Shown here: positions 18,075-26,505 of the stretch, one piece after another | Numbering within the stretch: the first letter of the stretch is position 1 | Layout of the letters: every line of letters begins with the position of its first letter | Assembly (NCBI GenBank): GCA_963785245.1 | Contig: CAWAUO010000012.1 | Location: 1 to 64,000 of the forward strand | Direction: 5' to 3' | From: JAHEEL01 sp963785245 | GTDB lineage: Bacteria; Actinomycetota; Acidimicrobiia; Spongiisociales; UBA5794 | DNA: 64,000 nt | Program-made: the position numbers and the translations under genes | Notes under the pieces: generated by a model | What the model saw: the letters and a program-made list of their open reading frames with translations, nothing else | Databases searched by the model: none | What the model was told of the DNA's origin: nothing

Positions 18075-18605
18075 ATGCTGTTCTGGCACGTAGGGGCGAC
18101 GATCGGCTTCATTCGCTACGCCTTCCGCGACGAAGCGATGGATCTGCGGATCCTCGCCCTCGGTTCCCTCCTCCCCGACCTGATCGACACGCCGATCGGG
18201 CTTGCCCTCTGGCCCTCCTTTCGCAGTGTGAGACTGGCATCGCACACCATCCTCTTTGCGTCGGTGCTTCTGGTGCTCGTCATGGCAACTACCCGCCGGG
18301 GACGGCCAAGGAAGCGGTGGATGCCACTCGCCGTCGGCGTCCTGATCCACCTGGTACTCGACGCGATGTGGACGTCCCCGGCCACGTTGTGGTGGCCGTT
18401 TCTCGGGTGGGACTTTGATGCCACGAGCTACCAGACGGCTTGGGCGTATCTCGAATGGCTGCTGACCGACATGCGAACCTGGGGTCTCGAAGCCGTCGGT
18501 CTCGCCTACCTCAGCATCCTTGCACGCCGCTCGCAACTCGGTGAACCAGACGCGAGGCAGACGTTGCTCAGGACGGGTCGGGTGTCGGCTCCGATCGGCC
18601 GTTGA
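18075..18605 (+). CDS. YdjM-like membrane-bound metal-dependent hydrolase family protein
   Basis: A 176-residue protein with an N-terminal HVGATIGF, ALGSLLPDLIDTPIGL, the SHTILFASVLL helix and HLVLDAMWTSPATLWWPF. His and Asp in or beside membrane helices are the signature of the DUF457/YdjM family, called inner-membrane metal-dependent hydrolases. It begins 6 bp after the zinc-ribbon gene and its 3' end overlaps the convergent exporter gene by 38 bp. Confidence 0.7.
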   Translation: MLFWHVGATIGFIRYAFRDEAMDLRILALGSLLPDLIDTPIGLALWPSFRSVRLASHTILFASVLLVLVMATTRRGRPRKRWMPLAVGVLIHLVLDAMWTSPATLWWPFLGWDFDATSYQTAWAYLEWLLTDMRTWGLEAVGLAYLSILARRSQLGEPDARQTLLRTGRVSAPIGR

Positions 18606-18969
18606 TGCGCCAGGCGTGCCACACCATACGCACAGCGAGCATGATCAGGAAGAATCCGAACAGTCGTCGGAGCAGGTCTTCATTGAGTTGCAGCGCCACG
18701 TTCGCACCAACGACCGCCCCGACGATTCCCGCCAAACCGATGGGGATCGCAAGCCGCCACCGGACATTGCCCATTCTGGCGTGCGCAAGGGTTGCGATGA
18801 TCGCCGTTGGGAAGATGACGGCGAGCGACGTGCCCTGGGCGATGTGCTGGTCGAATCCGAAGATGACAACGAGCACAGGTACGAAGACGATTCCGCCGCC
18901 CAGACCGAGGGCTGCGGCGACGATTCCAGCGACGAGTCCGAGAACGACGAGTCCAACGACTTCCAGCAT
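18568..18969 (-). CDS. TauE/SafE half-size permease subunit (second gene)
   Basis: A 133-residue membrane protein with one copy of the TauE/SafE repeat: GLVAGIVAAALGLGGGIVFV then GTSLAVIFPTAIIATLAHAR. Usual TauE/SafE proteins hold two such repeats in one chain of about 250 residues. Here each repeat has its own gene, two bases apart, so the working unit is probably a heterodimer that exports a sulfur-containing or other small organic anion. ATG 18969 lies directly after the TGA of the first gene. Confidence 0.85.
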   Translation of the reverse strand: MLEVVGLVVLGLVAGIVAAALGLGGGIVFVPVLVVIFGFDQHIAQGTSLAVIFPTAIIATLAHARMGNVRWRLAIPIGLAGIVGAVVGANVALQLNEDLLRRLFGFFLIMLAVRMVWHAWRINGRSEPTPDPS

Positions 18970-18971
18970 GG

Positions 18972-19328
18972 TCAGAGCACCATCCTGATCCCTGCGATCG
19001 CGAGGACGAGTGCGAAGGCGACGGCGAGCACGCGCTCGTTGACCCGCTCCGCGATCCACGCACCAATCCACGCACCGACAACAGATCCGACGAGGATCAG
19101 TCCAGCAGCCCGCCAGTCGACACTTCCGCTGACGCCGAACGTGGCCATCGCCGCTGCTGACGAGGCAACGATCGTGGCCGTCGAGGTACCGGACGCCTCC
19201 CGCTGCGCGAGCGCAAGCCAGAGGACCAGTCCCGGCACCACGATCACGCCGCCACCGACACCGAACAAGCCGGCGATCATGCCTGCAACCGCGCCGAGTG
19301 CGATGGCCTTTAGAAGGATCCTGCTCAC
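18972..19328 (-). CDS. TauE/SafE half-size permease subunit (first gene)
   Basis: A 118-residue membrane protein with one TauE/SafE repeat (AGMIAGLFGVGGGVIVVPGL, then ASGTSTATIVASSAAAMATF). It is the partner of the gene that begins at 18969; stop and start are separated by two bases, suggesting coupled translation. Both halves keep the Gly-rich GVGGG/GLGGG motif. A frameshifted single gene is unlikely because each half has its own clean start and stop. Confidence 0.85.
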   Translation of the reverse strand: MSRILLKAIALGAVAGMIAGLFGVGGGVIVVPGLVLWLALAQREASGTSTATIVASSAAAMATFGVSGSVDWRAAGLILVGSVVGAWIGAWIAERVNERVLAVAFALVLAIAGIRMVL

Positions 19329-19406
19329 GGGGAGTGAAGGTAGTCGGTCTGGCCGGTGTCGCCGTTGCTCGCCCCTAGACGGGCACCGTCGTTAGCCTCT
19401 CCGGTC

Positions 19407-20054
19407 ATGAGGTCACTCGTCTCGATCCTGGTGGTTCTGGCGGCAGTTGCTGCCGGGTGCGGCGCATCCGAGGACGACTCGGTGTCGTCGCCTCCCGCGG
19501 TCGTCGCCGGCTGGGCCGAGGCGGTTGACACCCGGGACTTCGAAGCAGCGACGGACGCTGTCTATGAGCCGTCGATGGTGATCGTGCTCGCCGCAGAGAA
19601 CGCACTCCCCGCCTCGGACACCGCGGCGATGCTCAACGATGGGATCACTCCTGCCGCGGGCGCCGCATACTGGTCCTCGTTTCGCGACGGTTTCGATGCG
19701 TTCGCCGGACGCCCGATCTCGGCGCTCAACGTCGGTAGTTCCGCGGAGATCGAAGCTGGCGGCGTCATGTGGGCCGTCGTGGCAGTCGGCGTCCAGGAGG
19801 AGGCATCGGCTCCCACGTTCACCCGCGATGCCGACGGATGGGTGGTGGATCTCGTCGCAACCCTGGCAACGGGATTCGTCGAGCCGCTGCTCTCCTACTT
19901 GGAGGGTCTGCCCGACGACGAGGACGGAGCAGCGATCCGCGAATCGTATGAGACCGTTGTCGTCCCGGCCATGTGGGCAGCCATCGAAGCCGGCGACCAC
20001 GGCGATGATTTCGCCCGTCGGGCCCTCACCCTGATCGAAGCCGCAACGCCCTAG
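19407..20054 (+). CDS. Lipoprotein, unknown function
   Basis: ATG 19407 opens a lipoprotein signal (VVLAAVAAGC, lipobox AAGC). The mature 190 residues are acidic and Ala-rich without a family I know. FEAATDAVYEPSMVIVLAAE and WAVVAVGVQEE resemble the small NTF2-like domains of actinobacterial lipoproteins, only as an impression. It is convergent with the LLM gene; the stop codons share CTAG at 20051-20054. Confidence 0.7.
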   Translation: MRSLVSILVVLAAVAAGCGASEDDSVSSPPAVVAGWAEAVDTRDFEAATDAVYEPSMVIVLAAENALPASDTAAMLNDGITPAAGAAYWSSFRDGFDAFAGRPISALNVGSSAEIEAGGVMWAVVAVGVQEEASAPTFTRDADGWVVDLVATLATGFVEPLLSYLEGLPDDEDGAAIRESYETVVVPAMWAAIEAGDHGDDFARRALTLIEAATP

Positions 20055-21040
20055 GAGCCGAGCAATCGCAACTCGGGCAGCACGTCCCTGCCAAGCATGG
20101 CGATCGTCGATTCCTGATCCAGAGAAGTCGTCTGGAGTGTCACAACATCGGCGCCGACCTCGGTGATCAGCGGCCGGTATGTCTCGACGTAGTCGTCCGG
20201 AGTCGAAACGATGCTGTACGACGCGAGGACCTCGTCACGGTCGAGGTCGTCGGCACGCTCGCGCAGATCAGCCGGATCGACGGCCTCGAGACGCCCGGGG
20301 GCGCGCAGACCACGCCATGCGCCGAGCGCCAGCCAAGCCTCATCGGGGGAGTCGGCACGCACCGTCCACCTGCTCGCAGCGATCGTCGGAGCTTCGCGGC
20401 CGGCCTCGGCCGCTGCGCCCATCGCCGGATCGACGACCCGCTCTCTCGTCGTCTCGGGGTCGCGGACAGAGGTGATGATCCCCTCGGCCTTGGTCGCGGC
20501 GAGCACAGCAGACTTTGGTCCTCCCGCTGCCATCCAAATCGGCAGATCCGAGATCGGGGGGCTGTACAGCTTCGCTCGGTCCGTTCGGTACCACTCGCCC
20601 TCGTACGTCAGCTTCTCGCCGTCGAGGAGGCGTCGCATGATGTCGAGGGCCTCGCTCATCCGTGATGCGCGCTCCGCGTACGTGGGGAAGTCGTAGCCCA
20701 GCGGTCCTTCGTTGAGGTTCTCTCCAGTCCCGACTCCGAGACGGAAGCGGCCTCCGGAGAGGCGGTCGATCGTTGCCGCAGCCTGCGCCACGACGGCCGG
20801 GTGGTAGCGGAAGAGGGGAGTGGTGACGGCGGTGACCATTTCTACTCGTTCGGTCGCATGGGCGATGGCGCCGAGCGTCGAGAACGCGTACCCGGAGGCA
20901 GAGACGTCATCAACCCAAGGGTGGAAATGCTCCGAGACCATCACCGCATCGAACCCGGCCTCCTCGGCCAGAACTGCGTGCCGGACGAGATCCTCCGGCT
21001 GGAATTGCTCGTGTCCGCAGAAATAGGCGAATCGCGTCAT
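20051..21040 (-). CDS. F420-dependent LLM-class oxidoreductase (TIGR03557-like)
   Basis: A TIM-barrel luciferase-like enzyme that uses deazaflavin F420. The start FAYFCGHEQFQPEDLVRHA, then SEHFHPWVDDVSASGYAFST, LSGGRFRLGVGTGENLNEGP and IWMAAGGPKSAVLA match the F420-dependent glucose-6-phosphate dehydrogenase-like subfamily. Length (329) is normal. The true substrate is unknown; most members are not Fgd itself. Confidence 0.85.
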   Translation of the reverse strand: MTRFAYFCGHEQFQPEDLVRHAVLAEEAGFDAVMVSEHFHPWVDDVSASGYAFSTLGAIAHATERVEMVTAVTTPLFRYHPAVVAQAAATIDRLSGGRFRLGVGTGENLNEGPLGYDFPTYAERASRMSEALDIMRRLLDGEKLTYEGEWYRTDRAKLYSPPISDLPIWMAAGGPKSAVLAATKAEGIITSVRDPETTRERVVDPAMGAAAEAGREAPTIAASRWTVRADSPDEAWLALGAWRGLRAPGRLEAVDPADLRERADDLDRDEVLASYSIVSTPDDYVETYRPLITEVGADVVTLQTTSLDQESTIAMLGRDVLPELRLLGS

Positions 21041-21140
21041 CGGACCTCCTCGTTGAACTGGATCCTAGGGGCGGGTTCGCGGGTGTAACCTCACGCCCGC
21101 CCGGGAGATCGAATCACCAGGACTGCATCAAGGGAGGGTC

Positions 21141-21803
21141 ATGTCAATCAACAAACTCGTCGCCGAGCTCCTCGGTACCTACGTCCTCGTCCTCGGTGGT
21201 ACCGGTGCCATCCTGTCAGCTGCTGGTGGCGGCGCACCCAGCAACATCCTGATCGTGGCGTTCGCGTTCGGTCTCGCGCTGATCGCCGGCTTGTACGCCT
21301 TCGGTGAGGTTTCGGGTGGGCACTACAACCCGGCCGTCAGCCTAGCAATGGTCCTCGACCGGCGTCTGGATCCGCTCTCGATGGTGGGCTACTGGGTGGC
21401 CCAGATCGTTGGTGCGACGCTCGCTTCTCTCACGCTGCTGGTCGCGACCAACACGGAGGCCGTGGCCGGCACGATGACGACGTTCGGTGCCGGCGTCGAG
21501 GCGTGGGAAGCGTTCCTGTTCGAGGTGGTGTTCACCGCGATCTTCCTTGCCGTCATCCTCAAGGCCACAAAGAGCGCCAATTCGGCGAAGACGGCGTTCC
21601 TCGGCATCGGTCTCACGTTGACCATGATTCACATCGTCCTGATCCCGTTCACGGGTACATCGGTGAACCCGGCCCGCTCACTGGGTCCGGCAATCGTCGC
21701 CGGCGTCTGGACGGATCAAGGGGTCTACTGGATCGCGCCGCTCGTCGGTGCCGCCCTCGGCTGGGGCATCTACAAGCTGGTGACGATGGGCGAAGCCGAG
21801 TAG
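21141..21803 (+). CDS. Aquaporin (MIP family), water-type filter
   Basis: A 220-residue six-helix channel with both pore motifs: GGHYNPAVS (NPA at 63-65) and GTSVNPARS (NPA at 176-178). The aromatic/Arg filter residues can be placed by analogy with AqpZ: Phe 43, His 164, Thr 173 and Arg 179, with the same spacing, which predicts a water rather than a glycerol channel. GAGGG-type ribosome motif just before ATG 21141. It stands alone. Confidence 0.9.
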   Translation: MSINKLVAELLGTYVLVLGGTGAILSAAGGGAPSNILIVAFAFGLALIAGLYAFGEVSGGHYNPAVSLAMVLDRRLDPLSMVGYWVAQIVGATLASLTLLVATNTEAVAGTMTTFGAGVEAWEAFLFEVVFTAIFLAVILKATKSANSAKTAFLGIGLTLTMIHIVLIPFTGTSVNPARSLGPAIVAGVWTDQGVYWIAPLVGAALGWGIYKLVTMGEAE

Positions 21804-21825
21804 CCACACACCACCCTCAACACGC

Positions 21826-21853
21826 TGAGGGGTCGTCGGAGGGCGGCCCCTCA
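21826..21853. terminator. Inverted repeat between convergent genes
   Basis: TGAGGGG (21826-21832) and CCCCTCA (21847-21853) form a stem between the aquaporin gene and the convergent acyltransferase gene; the last three bases are the latter's stop codon. A modest candidate for a two-way terminator. Confidence 0.45.
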
Positions 21854-23152
21854 GTCGCGTGTTCTGGACTTCCGGGCCGGATAGGCCCCGAGCGCGACGA
21901 CGCCGGCGGCGAACAGGATCGCAATCCACCACTGGAGAAGGCCCTCCTCGGGAACGAACCCAAGGACCACACCCGCCGAGATCGCGACCATCGTGGCGAC
22001 CACGCCGAAGGCGAGGACCGGGATCGGGGGTGGCGGGCCGGTGCGCACCCGCTGCTCGTATCGCCCAAAGACCGCGATCACGGCAGCGAGGCCGATCATG
22101 AGGACGGCAATCCAGATCGGACGGGTCAACCACCATCCGCTGGTCAGCGGTTCGAGGCTGAATCCGAACCCGACGCCGTACCCAATCAGCACCACGATTG
22201 CCAGCGTGGGAAGGTGCCACACGTAGACGGTCATCATGACGACGTGGAATCCCACCACGGCCGTCCAGGGACGTTCGCGGTGCATCCAGCGCCGCGCCGC
22301 CGGCTCGGCAAGGCGAACGACTGCGTACTGGAGGAGTGCCAGCACCAGCAGTACCGCAGTCGGTGGGAGGGTGTTGTTCTCCGTTGCTCCTGGGACGCCG
22401 ACCATGGAGACGGGATAGGGGCCGGCCAGGGTAAGGACGAGAAGAACCCCGAAGGCGGCGGGGATGCTGACCAGCAGGGGGGTGGTCGCCGGTCGGTCCG
22501 CCTCGGTGGCCCAGCGGTACCCGAGTTGGTGGGCGGTCAACCAAACGAAACCGAAATTGAGCCATCCGATCCAGTCGAGGTCGGTTGCGTAGCGGACGGC
22601 ATCGGCGGCGAACGCCAGGGCAAGGCCGAGCACGACCGACCACCACCCGAGTCGTGTCCAGAGCCAGACCGTCGCCGGGACCGCCAAGATCACCAGCAGA
22701 TAGACCGCGAGGAACCAGAGGGGAGTGACAACCGCGAAGCTCCCCGCCCGGATCAGACTGTGATCCACGCCGAGGAGACCGGCCCCTACGGAGATCAGCG
22801 ACCAGACCGCGAGGAACGGCACGATCGGCGTCATCAACCTGCGGAACCGCGCAACGATCCACTCGCTCACGGAACGATCGCTCCGAATGGCCGCGTGATA
22901 GGAGCGCCAGTTTGCGTATCCGCCGACGATGAAGAAGACCGGAATCACCTGAATGAGCCACGTCAGCCAATGGGTCCACTCGGCGAGTTCGAGGATGTTC
23001 GTGAACCGGAGACTGCCGTCGGGTTCCACGTAGACGGCCGACGCGAGCCAGTGTCCGAGTACCACGACGGTGAGGGCGGCCGCCCGATAGAAGTCGATCG
23101 CCCGGTTCCGAGACGCCGGCGTCTGCGCTGCGAGGTCGCTGATGCGTGACAT
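21851..23152 (-). CDS. Membrane acyltransferase (acyltransferase 3 family)
   Basis: A 433-residue protein with about ten membrane helices. The family start is clear: NRAIDFYRAAALTVVVLGHW (the catalytic His follows the first helix), then VIPVFFIVGGYANWRS and the arginine-rich ARFRRLMTPIVPF. It transfers acyl groups to sugars or other surface molecules. ATG 23152 puts the RAIDFYRA motif at the normal distance; a longer in-frame start exists but would run toward rnpB. Confidence 0.85.
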   Translation of the reverse strand: MSRISDLAAQTPASRNRAIDFYRAAALTVVVLGHWLASAVYVEPDGSLRFTNILELAEWTHWLTWLIQVIPVFFIVGGYANWRSYHAAIRSDRSVSEWIVARFRRLMTPIVPFLAVWSLISVGAGLLGVDHSLIRAGSFAVVTPLWFLAVYLLVILAVPATVWLWTRLGWWSVVLGLALAFAADAVRYATDLDWIGWLNFGFVWLTAHQLGYRWATEADRPATTPLLVSIPAAFGVLLVLTLAGPYPVSMVGVPGATENNTLPPTAVLLVLALLQYAVVRLAEPAARRWMHRERPWTAVVGFHVVMMTVYVWHLPTLAIVVLIGYGVGFGFSLEPLTSGWWLTRPIWIAVLMIGLAAVIAVFGRYEQRVRTGPPPPIPVLAFGVVATMVAISAGVVLGFVPEEGLLQWWIAILFAAGVVALGAYPARKSRTRD

Positions 23153-23196
23153 TGCAGGAGAGCCTACGACGGAGTGGAGCTGCGAGCTGCCACAAC

Positions 23197-23226
23197 CGGA
23201 AGCGCCCCCGTGCGGGGGCGCTTCCG
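23197..23226 (-). terminator. Hairpin after rnpB
   Basis: A near-perfect 14-bp GC-rich hairpin (CGGAAGCGCCCC and its complement with a tiny loop) begins two bases past the rnpB 3' end on the minus strand. It probably ends the RNase P RNA transcript; there is no long T-run. Confidence 0.6.
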
Positions 23227-23227
23227 A

Positions 23228-23586
23228 TGCGAGTCTGCGTGTAAGCCGGATCCTGTCGTGGACGGCCATCTATCTGGGATCAGCATTGCTGCTGACCTCG
23301 CGCGGTCTACCCGGGACGTAGCGGGCGGGCCACCCTGTCCCTGCTCGACCTTGCTCCGGATGGGGTTTGCCAAGCCGGCCCGGTCTCCCGCGCCGCTGGT
23401 GGTCTCTTACACCACCGTTTCACCCTTGCCTGTGCCCCTGAATGTGAGATTCCGTGGGCCATCGGCGGTCTGCTCTCTGCTGCACTGTCCGTCGGGTCAC
23501 CCCGCCTGGGTGTTACCCAGCATCCTGCCCTGTGGAGTCCGGACTTTCCTCGGCCCGAGGGCCGCGGCCGCCTCGCGAACTCGCAG
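23228..23586 (-). ncRNA. rnpB: RNase P RNA, bacterial type A
   Basis: The minus strand contains the conserved 5' block GAGGAAAGTCCGGACTCC followed by ACAGGGCAGGATGCTGGGTA, and the conserved 3' block GACAGGATCCGGCTTACA. The outer helix P1 forms from TGCGAGT (minus strand, at 23585-23579) and ACTCGCA (at 23234-23228), which sets the ends. Length of about 359 nt is normal. It is the catalytic RNA that trims tRNA 5' ends. Strong GC hairpins lie on both sides. It is highly conserved and a good anchor for placing this genome. Confidence 0.95.
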
Positions 23587-23626
23587 CACAAACGCTAGCG
23601 CCGGTGCCACCGTTCCCGCACACGAA

Positions 23627-23656
23627 AGCGCCTCCGGGACGATCCCCGGAGGCGCT
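23627..23656 (-). terminator. Terminator of the sulfur-relay operon
   Basis: AGCGCCTCCGGG (23627-23638) pairs perfectly with CCCGGAGGCGCT (23645-23656) around a 6-base loop, 26 bp past the end of the DsrE-like gene. On the minus strand it is followed by TTTCG. Confidence 0.7.
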
Positions 23657-23681
23657 CTCGATATCGACGAGGGACGAAGCC

Positions 23682-24182
23682 CTAGATGAACATCGTCTGG
23701 GCGCCGTCGATGATCTCCATGAAGTCGCCGACGTTCAGCACGCCGTCGAGGCCGTCGATCATGTCATCCTCCGTCAGGTTGAACATGTCGACCGACATCT
23801 TGCAGGCCCAGAGATGGCAGCCCATGTCCTGAAGATGTGCCAGGAACGTCGGAACGTCGGGAATATCGAGCGCGTCCATCTGCTTCTTCATCTGCTTCGT
23901 GGCCATGGTCGTCATCCCCGGGAAGGGAGCGAGCGCCGCCGGCATGTGGGTCGCAGGATTTCCAACAGGGGAGAACTTGAGGTTCCCCATCGTCTTCTTG
24001 TTGATCATGTCCATGCCCCAGAACGTGAAGAAGATATGCGTCTCGATACCTTGCTCCAGCGCTCCGCTGGCCATGATCAGGCCCGGGTAGGCCATGTCGA
24101 GCGAGCCCTTTGAGCAGACGAAAGAGATCTTCCGCTCCGGGTCGTCGTCTCCAAAATCGGGAACGATCGGTGCGTCGGTCAT
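23682..24182 (-). CDS. DsrE/DsrF-like sulfur-relay family protein
   Basis: A 166-residue protein with the DsrE/F/H fold pattern: KISFVCSKGSLDMAYPGLIM, then ETHIFFTFWGMDMINK and a late HLWACKMSVDMF with a Cys where family members carry sulfane sulfur. These proteins hand sulfur between carriers. It is the last gene of the five-gene operon, 11 bp after the DsrC-like gene, and is followed by a good terminator. Confidence 0.85.
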   Translation of the reverse strand: MTDAPIVPDFGDDDPERKISFVCSKGSLDMAYPGLIMASGALEQGIETHIFFTFWGMDMINKKTMGNLKFSPVGNPATHMPAALAPFPGMTTMATKQMKKQMDALDIPDVPTFLAHLQDMGCHLWACKMSVDMFNLTEDDMIDGLDGVLNVGDFMEIIDGAQTMFI

Positions 24183-24193
24183 CGTGATCCTTT

Positions 24194-24511
24194 CTAGATG
24201 CAGCCCGCGGGCTTCGGAAGGCCGGAGACGTAGGACATCTTCCTGGCCGGCTTCTTCGGGAAGAGCTGGAACAGCGATTTCGTCGGGATGCCCCCGACCG
24301 CCGTCACGCGCCGAAGCGTCGCGGTCTCACCCTGGTCCTGATAGTCAGAGCGCAGGAACGTGATGACCTTCCAGTGATCGTCGTTCAGCTCCTCGATTCC
24401 AATGTTGGAGGCGAGCTCCTTTGCCAGGTCTTCGCTCCACTCGTCGTACTCCGTGAGGAAACCCTCCTCGTCGACGTGGACCTCCTGGCCTCCGATGGTC
24501 GTTACCGGCAT
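24194..24511 (-). CDS. DsrC/TusE-family sulfur carrier, single-cysteine type
   Basis: A 105-residue carrier with the DsrC core (DEEGFLTEYDEWSEDLAKEL, HWKVITFLRSDYQ) and the invariant flexible tail GLPKPAGCI with the penultimate Cys. In full DsrC a second Cys stands 11 residues earlier; here that position is Ser (KMSYVSGLPK), so it is of TusE or regulatory type and cannot form the internal disulfide or trisulfide. The start is ATG 24511, overlapping the TGA of the DUF1641 gene as TGATG behind a strong GAAGGAGGT site. Two further Cys-free faces make sulfur transfer through the one Cys likely. Confidence 0.9.
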   Translation of the reverse strand: MPVTTIGGQEVHVDEEGFLTEYDEWSEDLAKELASNIGIEELNDDHWKVITFLRSDYQDQGETATLRRVTAVGGIPTKSLFQLFPKKPARKMSYVSGLPKPAGCI

Positions 24512-25267
24512 CACGCACCTCCTTCAGGTGACTTCGTTGCTTGTTGCGCCTTGATGGTGGCCGTGGCCGTCTCGGTCTCCGAGGCGGAAACGACCTTGAA
24601 CGTGTTGAGGGCCCGCGAGGCCCCGTCGCACTTCTGGATCGCGGATCTGGCCGGCAAGGGAGATCAACCCCGGCGGCTCGGCCGGTTCGAGTTCTGCCGC
24701 CGTCTGCTGCCGCTGCACGGCGTCGAGCATGCGCTCTGCCACCGCGAGCATCTCCGGTTGCGTCAGGTTCTTGACGATGTCGAGCATCTGAACGATGGTG
24801 TCGCCGAGTGCCTCAACGTCCTCCTTCGAGTAGGCCGTGACGATCTTGTCTGCGATCCCGAGACCGGCCTGAGCGAACTCGAAGTAGCCGCGCTGCTCGA
24901 ATGCCTCGAGGGTGGTCAGGATCTTCGTGACGGCCTCGCCCGTCAGCGGCCCGGCATCATCGAGGAAATCCATGAGGCTCTCGAAGCGAGCCATGGCGTC
25001 CTCGATGTTCTTCGTGTTGCGGAGGATTCGACGCAGCAGACGGAGCATGTCCTCGGGCTGTACCCACTCCTGGATGGCCTCGAGTTCGTTGCTGGTGAGA
25101 ATCATCGCCTCTCCGGCGATTGGCGCGAGATCGGCCCGCAGTTCGTCCCACTGCTGCCGGCGCAGTCGCTGCTCCCGGAGTTCCTCAAGCAGCAGGTCCA
25201 TCTGGGCCGACATCACGTCGATCTTCTGCTCGAGTTCGGCGATCCGGTCGGTGGAGACGGTCGTCAT
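24511..25267 (-). CDS. DUF1641 protein, C-terminus hit by one extra base
   Basis: A helical protein of about 250 residues: N-terminal coiled coil (residues 5-40), then the DUF1641 repeat region with PLTGEAVTKILTTLEAFEQR, and LISLAGQIRDPEVRRGLA. After this the raw frame turns into a His/Arg-rich tail. Removing one G near 24608-24612 restores LNTFKVVSASETETATATIK and an end whose TGA overlaps the next start as TGATG. I therefore take the extra G as a sequence error or recent mutation. DUF1641 genes often sit beside flavoprotein oxidoreductases; here it overlaps the upstream gene by four bases (ATGA). Confidence 0.8.
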
Positions 25268-26505
25268 CGCACCCCCTCATCGATCTTCCCGGCCATGAGC
25301 ATCTCATGGGGGAGTGGCAGTTCCTTGCCGCGCAGCAGCATGTTCCAGTAGGTCCACTTGAAGATCATCTTGCCCCAGTGATTCATCTCGGTCTCGCGTA
25401 GCAAGGTGAACGGGCCGATGCCGGGGAGCGGATACTTGCCGGGGAGCGGCTCCGTCGTGTAGTTGAAGTCGATCAACAGCCCCTTGCCGTGGCCGGACTC
25501 GATGAAGCAGTTGGCATGCCCGTCGAACTCGAGCAGCATCGGGAGACCCTCAATGTGGCGAAGGAAGTTCTCGGTGAACACCTCGACTGCGAAGTGGGCA
25601 ACCGAACCCGCCTTCGATGTCGGCAGGTCCGCGGCATCGCCGATGGCGAAGATGTTGTCGTGGTCCTTGGAGAGGAAGTTTCCGCTGTCGACCGGGACGA
25701 AATTGCTCTCGTTTCCGAGGCCCGAACGGGCGACGGCGTCCGATCCCATGTTCAACGGGATGGTGACGAGCAAGTCGTACTCGATCTCCCGCTCGTCATA
25801 CGAGACGAGCTTCTTCTCGTCGGCATCGACCCGCTCCAGGTAGAAGTCGGGTTCGAGGTTCACGTTCTTGTCCTCGAGGAGGTTGCCAAGGTGCTTCGCT
25901 GCGATCGGTTTCGTGAATGCCGCGTCGAGCGGGGTCACGTAGGTGAGTTCGACCTTGTCACGGAGTCCCTTGTCCTGGAAGTAGGCGTCGGCCAGGAAGA
26001 TGAACTCCAGGGGTGCCACCGGGCACTTGATCGGCATCTCGACGATATTGAGGACGAGCTTGCCGCCCTCCCAGAATCGGAGGGCCTCGGCGAGCGCCTT
26101 CGCTCCTTCGAGGGTGTAGAAGTCGTGGATCGTCTTGCCGTACTCGGGCCCCTCAAGGCCGGGAGTCTCGTCCGGCCGGATCGATGTTCCGGTGGCGATC
26201 ACCAGGTAGTCGTACTCCACGGTCGTTCCGTCTGACAGCTTGACCCGATTGTCGTCGGGTTCTATCAGGTCGATCTCAGCTTCGATGTACGTGACGCCGT
26301 TCGGGATGAAGTCGAGTTTCGGTTTCACGACATCGGCCGGGGTGTAGATCCCGAAGGGGATGAACAGGAATCCCGGCTGGTAGTAGTGCGTCGGCTCCTG
26401 GTCGATCATGGTGATCGTCCACTCGTCGGTGCTGAGTCGTGGCCGCAGCTTGGCGGCCACCATGGTGCCCGCGGTACCCGCGCCGAGAATCACCAGTCGT
26501 TTCAC
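25264..26505 (-). CDS. Sulfide:quinone reductase-like FAD oxidoreductase
   Basis: A 413-residue flavoprotein with the FAD loop LVILGAGTAGTMVAAKLRPR, DYLVIATGTSIRPDETPGL and the second nucleotide region ending in NIFAIGDAADLPTSKAGSVA. HYYQPGFLFIPFG is typical of the SQR/FCSD group. Cys in MPIKCPVAPLEF and HANCFIESG are candidate redox residues; the third Cys of classical SQR is not obvious. It probably oxidises sulfide or a persulfide and passes electrons to the quinone pool at the membrane. It overlaps both neighbours by four bases. Confidence 0.85.
   Translation of the reverse strand: MKRLVILGAGTAGTMVAAKLRPRLSTDEWTITMIDQEPTHYYQPGFLFIPFGIYTPADVVKPKLDFIPNGVTYIEAEIDLIEPDDNRVKLSDGTTVEYDYLVIATGTSIRPDETPGLEGPEYGKTIHDFYTLEGAKALAEALRFWEGGKLVLNIVEMPIKCPVAPLEFIFLADAYFQDKGLRDKVELTYVTPLDAAFTKPIAAKHLGNLLEDKNVNLEPDFYLERVDADEKKLVSYDEREIEYDLLVTIPLNMGSDAVARSGLGNESNFVPVDSGNFLSKDHDNIFAIGDAADLPTSKAGSVAHFAVEVFTENFLRHIEGLPMLLEFDGHANCFIESGHGKGLLIDFNYTTEPLPGKYPLPGIGPFTLLRETEMNHWGKMIFKWTYWNMLLRGKELPLPHEMLMAGKIDEGVR

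Noticed and set aside
21503..23149. Long plus-strand frame (548 codons) opposite the acyltransferase gene
   Set aside because: Its product is His/Arg/Asp-rich with no hydrophobic or domain pattern, as expected for an antisense shadow in high-GC DNA. The minus strand has the clear acyltransferase motifs.
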